Positions 63,281-64,000 of a stretch of 64,000 bases of DNA are shown piece by piece. Below the pieces are notes generated by a model. The model made no database searches and was not told where the DNA came from. It worked only from the letters and a program-made list of their open reading frames with translations. The stretch's first letter is position 1. Each line of letters starts with the position of its first letter. Made by a program: the position numbers and the translations under genes. Source of the DNA: Actinomadura coerulea (GTDB lineage Bacteria > Actinomycetota > Actinomycetes > Streptosporangiales > Streptosporangiaceae); the NCBI RefSeq assembly GCF_014208105.1, contig NZ_JACHMQ010000001.1, positions 7,130,001 to 7,194,000 on the forward strand, given 5' to 3'.

Positions 63281-64000
63281 GAGGACTGCTCCCCTCGCAG
63301 GCGGCCGCCGGGATGCGCGGTCCCGTTCGGGGACGGCGCGCCGGCGAACGCGGGCGGCACGCTCTCCCCGGCGTGGAAGAGCTTGGTCAGCAGGTCCCGC
63401 GGCAGCGGGACCGGCCGGAAGCGCCCGCGCACGACCCGGTCCGCGCCGATCGGATCGGACTCGAACCGCATCACGGGACGCGTGGTGATCTCGCCGCGCC
63501 GGGCGTGCTCCAGCATCGCCACCTCGACGATGCGCCGCGACCCGTCCGGGCCCCGGGCGAGCTGCACGATCACGTCGACGGCGCTGCCGATCTGGTCGCG
63601 GATCGCCTCGAACGGCAGCCGCACGTCGCTCATGCTGGCCAGCGTCTGCAACCGGTACACCGCGTCCTCGGTGGAGTTGGCGTGCACGGTCACCAGCGAG
63701 CCGTCGTGGCCGGTGTTCATCGCCTGGAGCATGTCCAGCGTCTCGCCGCCGCGGACCTCGCCGACGATGATCCGGTCGGGCCGCATGCGCAGCGCGTTGC
63801 GTACCAGGTCGCGGATGGTGATCGCGCCCTTGCCCTCGATGTTGGCCGGACGCGACTCCAGCGACAGCACGTGCTCCTGCTTGAGCCGCAGCTCCGCCGA
63901 GTCCTCGATGGTGACGATGCGCTCGGACTCGGGCACGAACGCCGACAGCGCGTTCAGCATGGTGGTCTTGCCGGTACCGGTGCCGCCGGCGATGACCAGG
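63277..64000 (-). CDS. tadA: TadA (CpaF) pilus assembly ATPase, C-terminal part, truncated by window edge
   Basis: The frame is open to the window end: LVIAGGTGTGKTT (Walker A) lies at 63961-64000, just before the ATG at 63960, so the gene starts outside. Also visible are the Asp box region, MRPDRIIVGEVRGGE (Walker B) and the His box HANSTEDAVYRL. Type II/IV secretion ATPase that powers Tad pilus assembly or secretion. Ends with a disordered 40-residue tail. Four-base overlap with tadB. Confidence 0.95.
   Translation of the reverse strand, partial: LVIAGGTGTGKTTMLNALSAFVPESERIVTIEDSAELRLKQEHVLSLESRPANIEGKGAITIRDLVRNALRMRPDRIIVGEVRGGETLDMLQAMNTGHDGSLVTVHANSTEDAVYRLQTLASMSDVRLPFEAIRDQIGSAVDVIVQLARGPDGSRRIVEVAMLEHARRGEITTRPVMRFESDPIGADRVVRGRFRPVPLPRDLLTKLFHAGESVPPAFAGAPSPNGTAHPGGRLRGEQSS

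Overview
The window is chromosomal DNA of a high-GC actinomycete. GroEL2 stands alone with HrcA/CIRCE operators, the rRNA operon has no tRNA in its spacer, there is a mycobacterial-type XPB helicase, a CysO sulfur carrier, a DUF3027/sacsin-like pair, and several leaderless or GTG/TTG starts. The 16S sequence looks like Actinomadura/Thermomonosporaceae, but that is recognition from memory and not a database result.

Layout. 1-7.5 kb: end of a zinc/cation efflux transporter; a SAM riboswitch followed by a threonine-synthase-like gene and cysO; a secreted protein with two copies of an unknown domain around a Gln-rich repeat; groEL under two CIRCE operators; a LURP-one-like protein. 7.5-13.7 kb: a complete rrn operon (three candidate promoters, 16S, 23S, 5S, terminator). 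13.7-28.1 kb: mostly housekeeping genes (XPB helicase, its helicase-associated partner, TetR, HAD phosphatase, cold-shock protein, MFS, DUF3027, sacsin-type ATPase). 28.1-44.2 kb: accessory metabolic and efflux genes with LysR, TetR and MarR regulators, an IS5-family transposase remnant, ThpR, a modular membrane protein and a secreted beta-propeller.

44.2-64 kb is the most interesting part: a Tad (Flp) pilus locus. It holds a prepilin peptidase, Flp pilin, OmpA-type lipoprotein, response regulator, histidine kinase, TadC, TadB and part of TadA. Embedded in it are three large proteins that start with a Flp-type class III signal (G|AS-x-x-EY, a hydrophobic helix, then a pair of cysteines) and continue into unrelated C-terminal domains: a beta-rich domain, an HExxH metallopeptidase-like domain, and a polymorphic-toxin-like region. 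A fourth protein joins a Tad/TadG-like membrane anchor to an NlpC/P60 peptidoglycan hydrolase. Lipoproteins and small four-helix membrane proteins accompany them.

The spacers of this locus carry at least twelve copies of a palindrome close to GGGYCC-N2-GGRCCC. In most transcription units a conserved TCTAGT-like -10 element lies 20-22 bases downstream, often almost at the start codon. The 2-base-spaced palindrome has the geometry of NarL/LuxR-type sites, so the locus's own response regulator is the obvious candidate. My reading is a two-component-controlled Tad machine that secretes or displays Flp-fused effectors. The sequence facts are direct; the secretion/effector function is inference.
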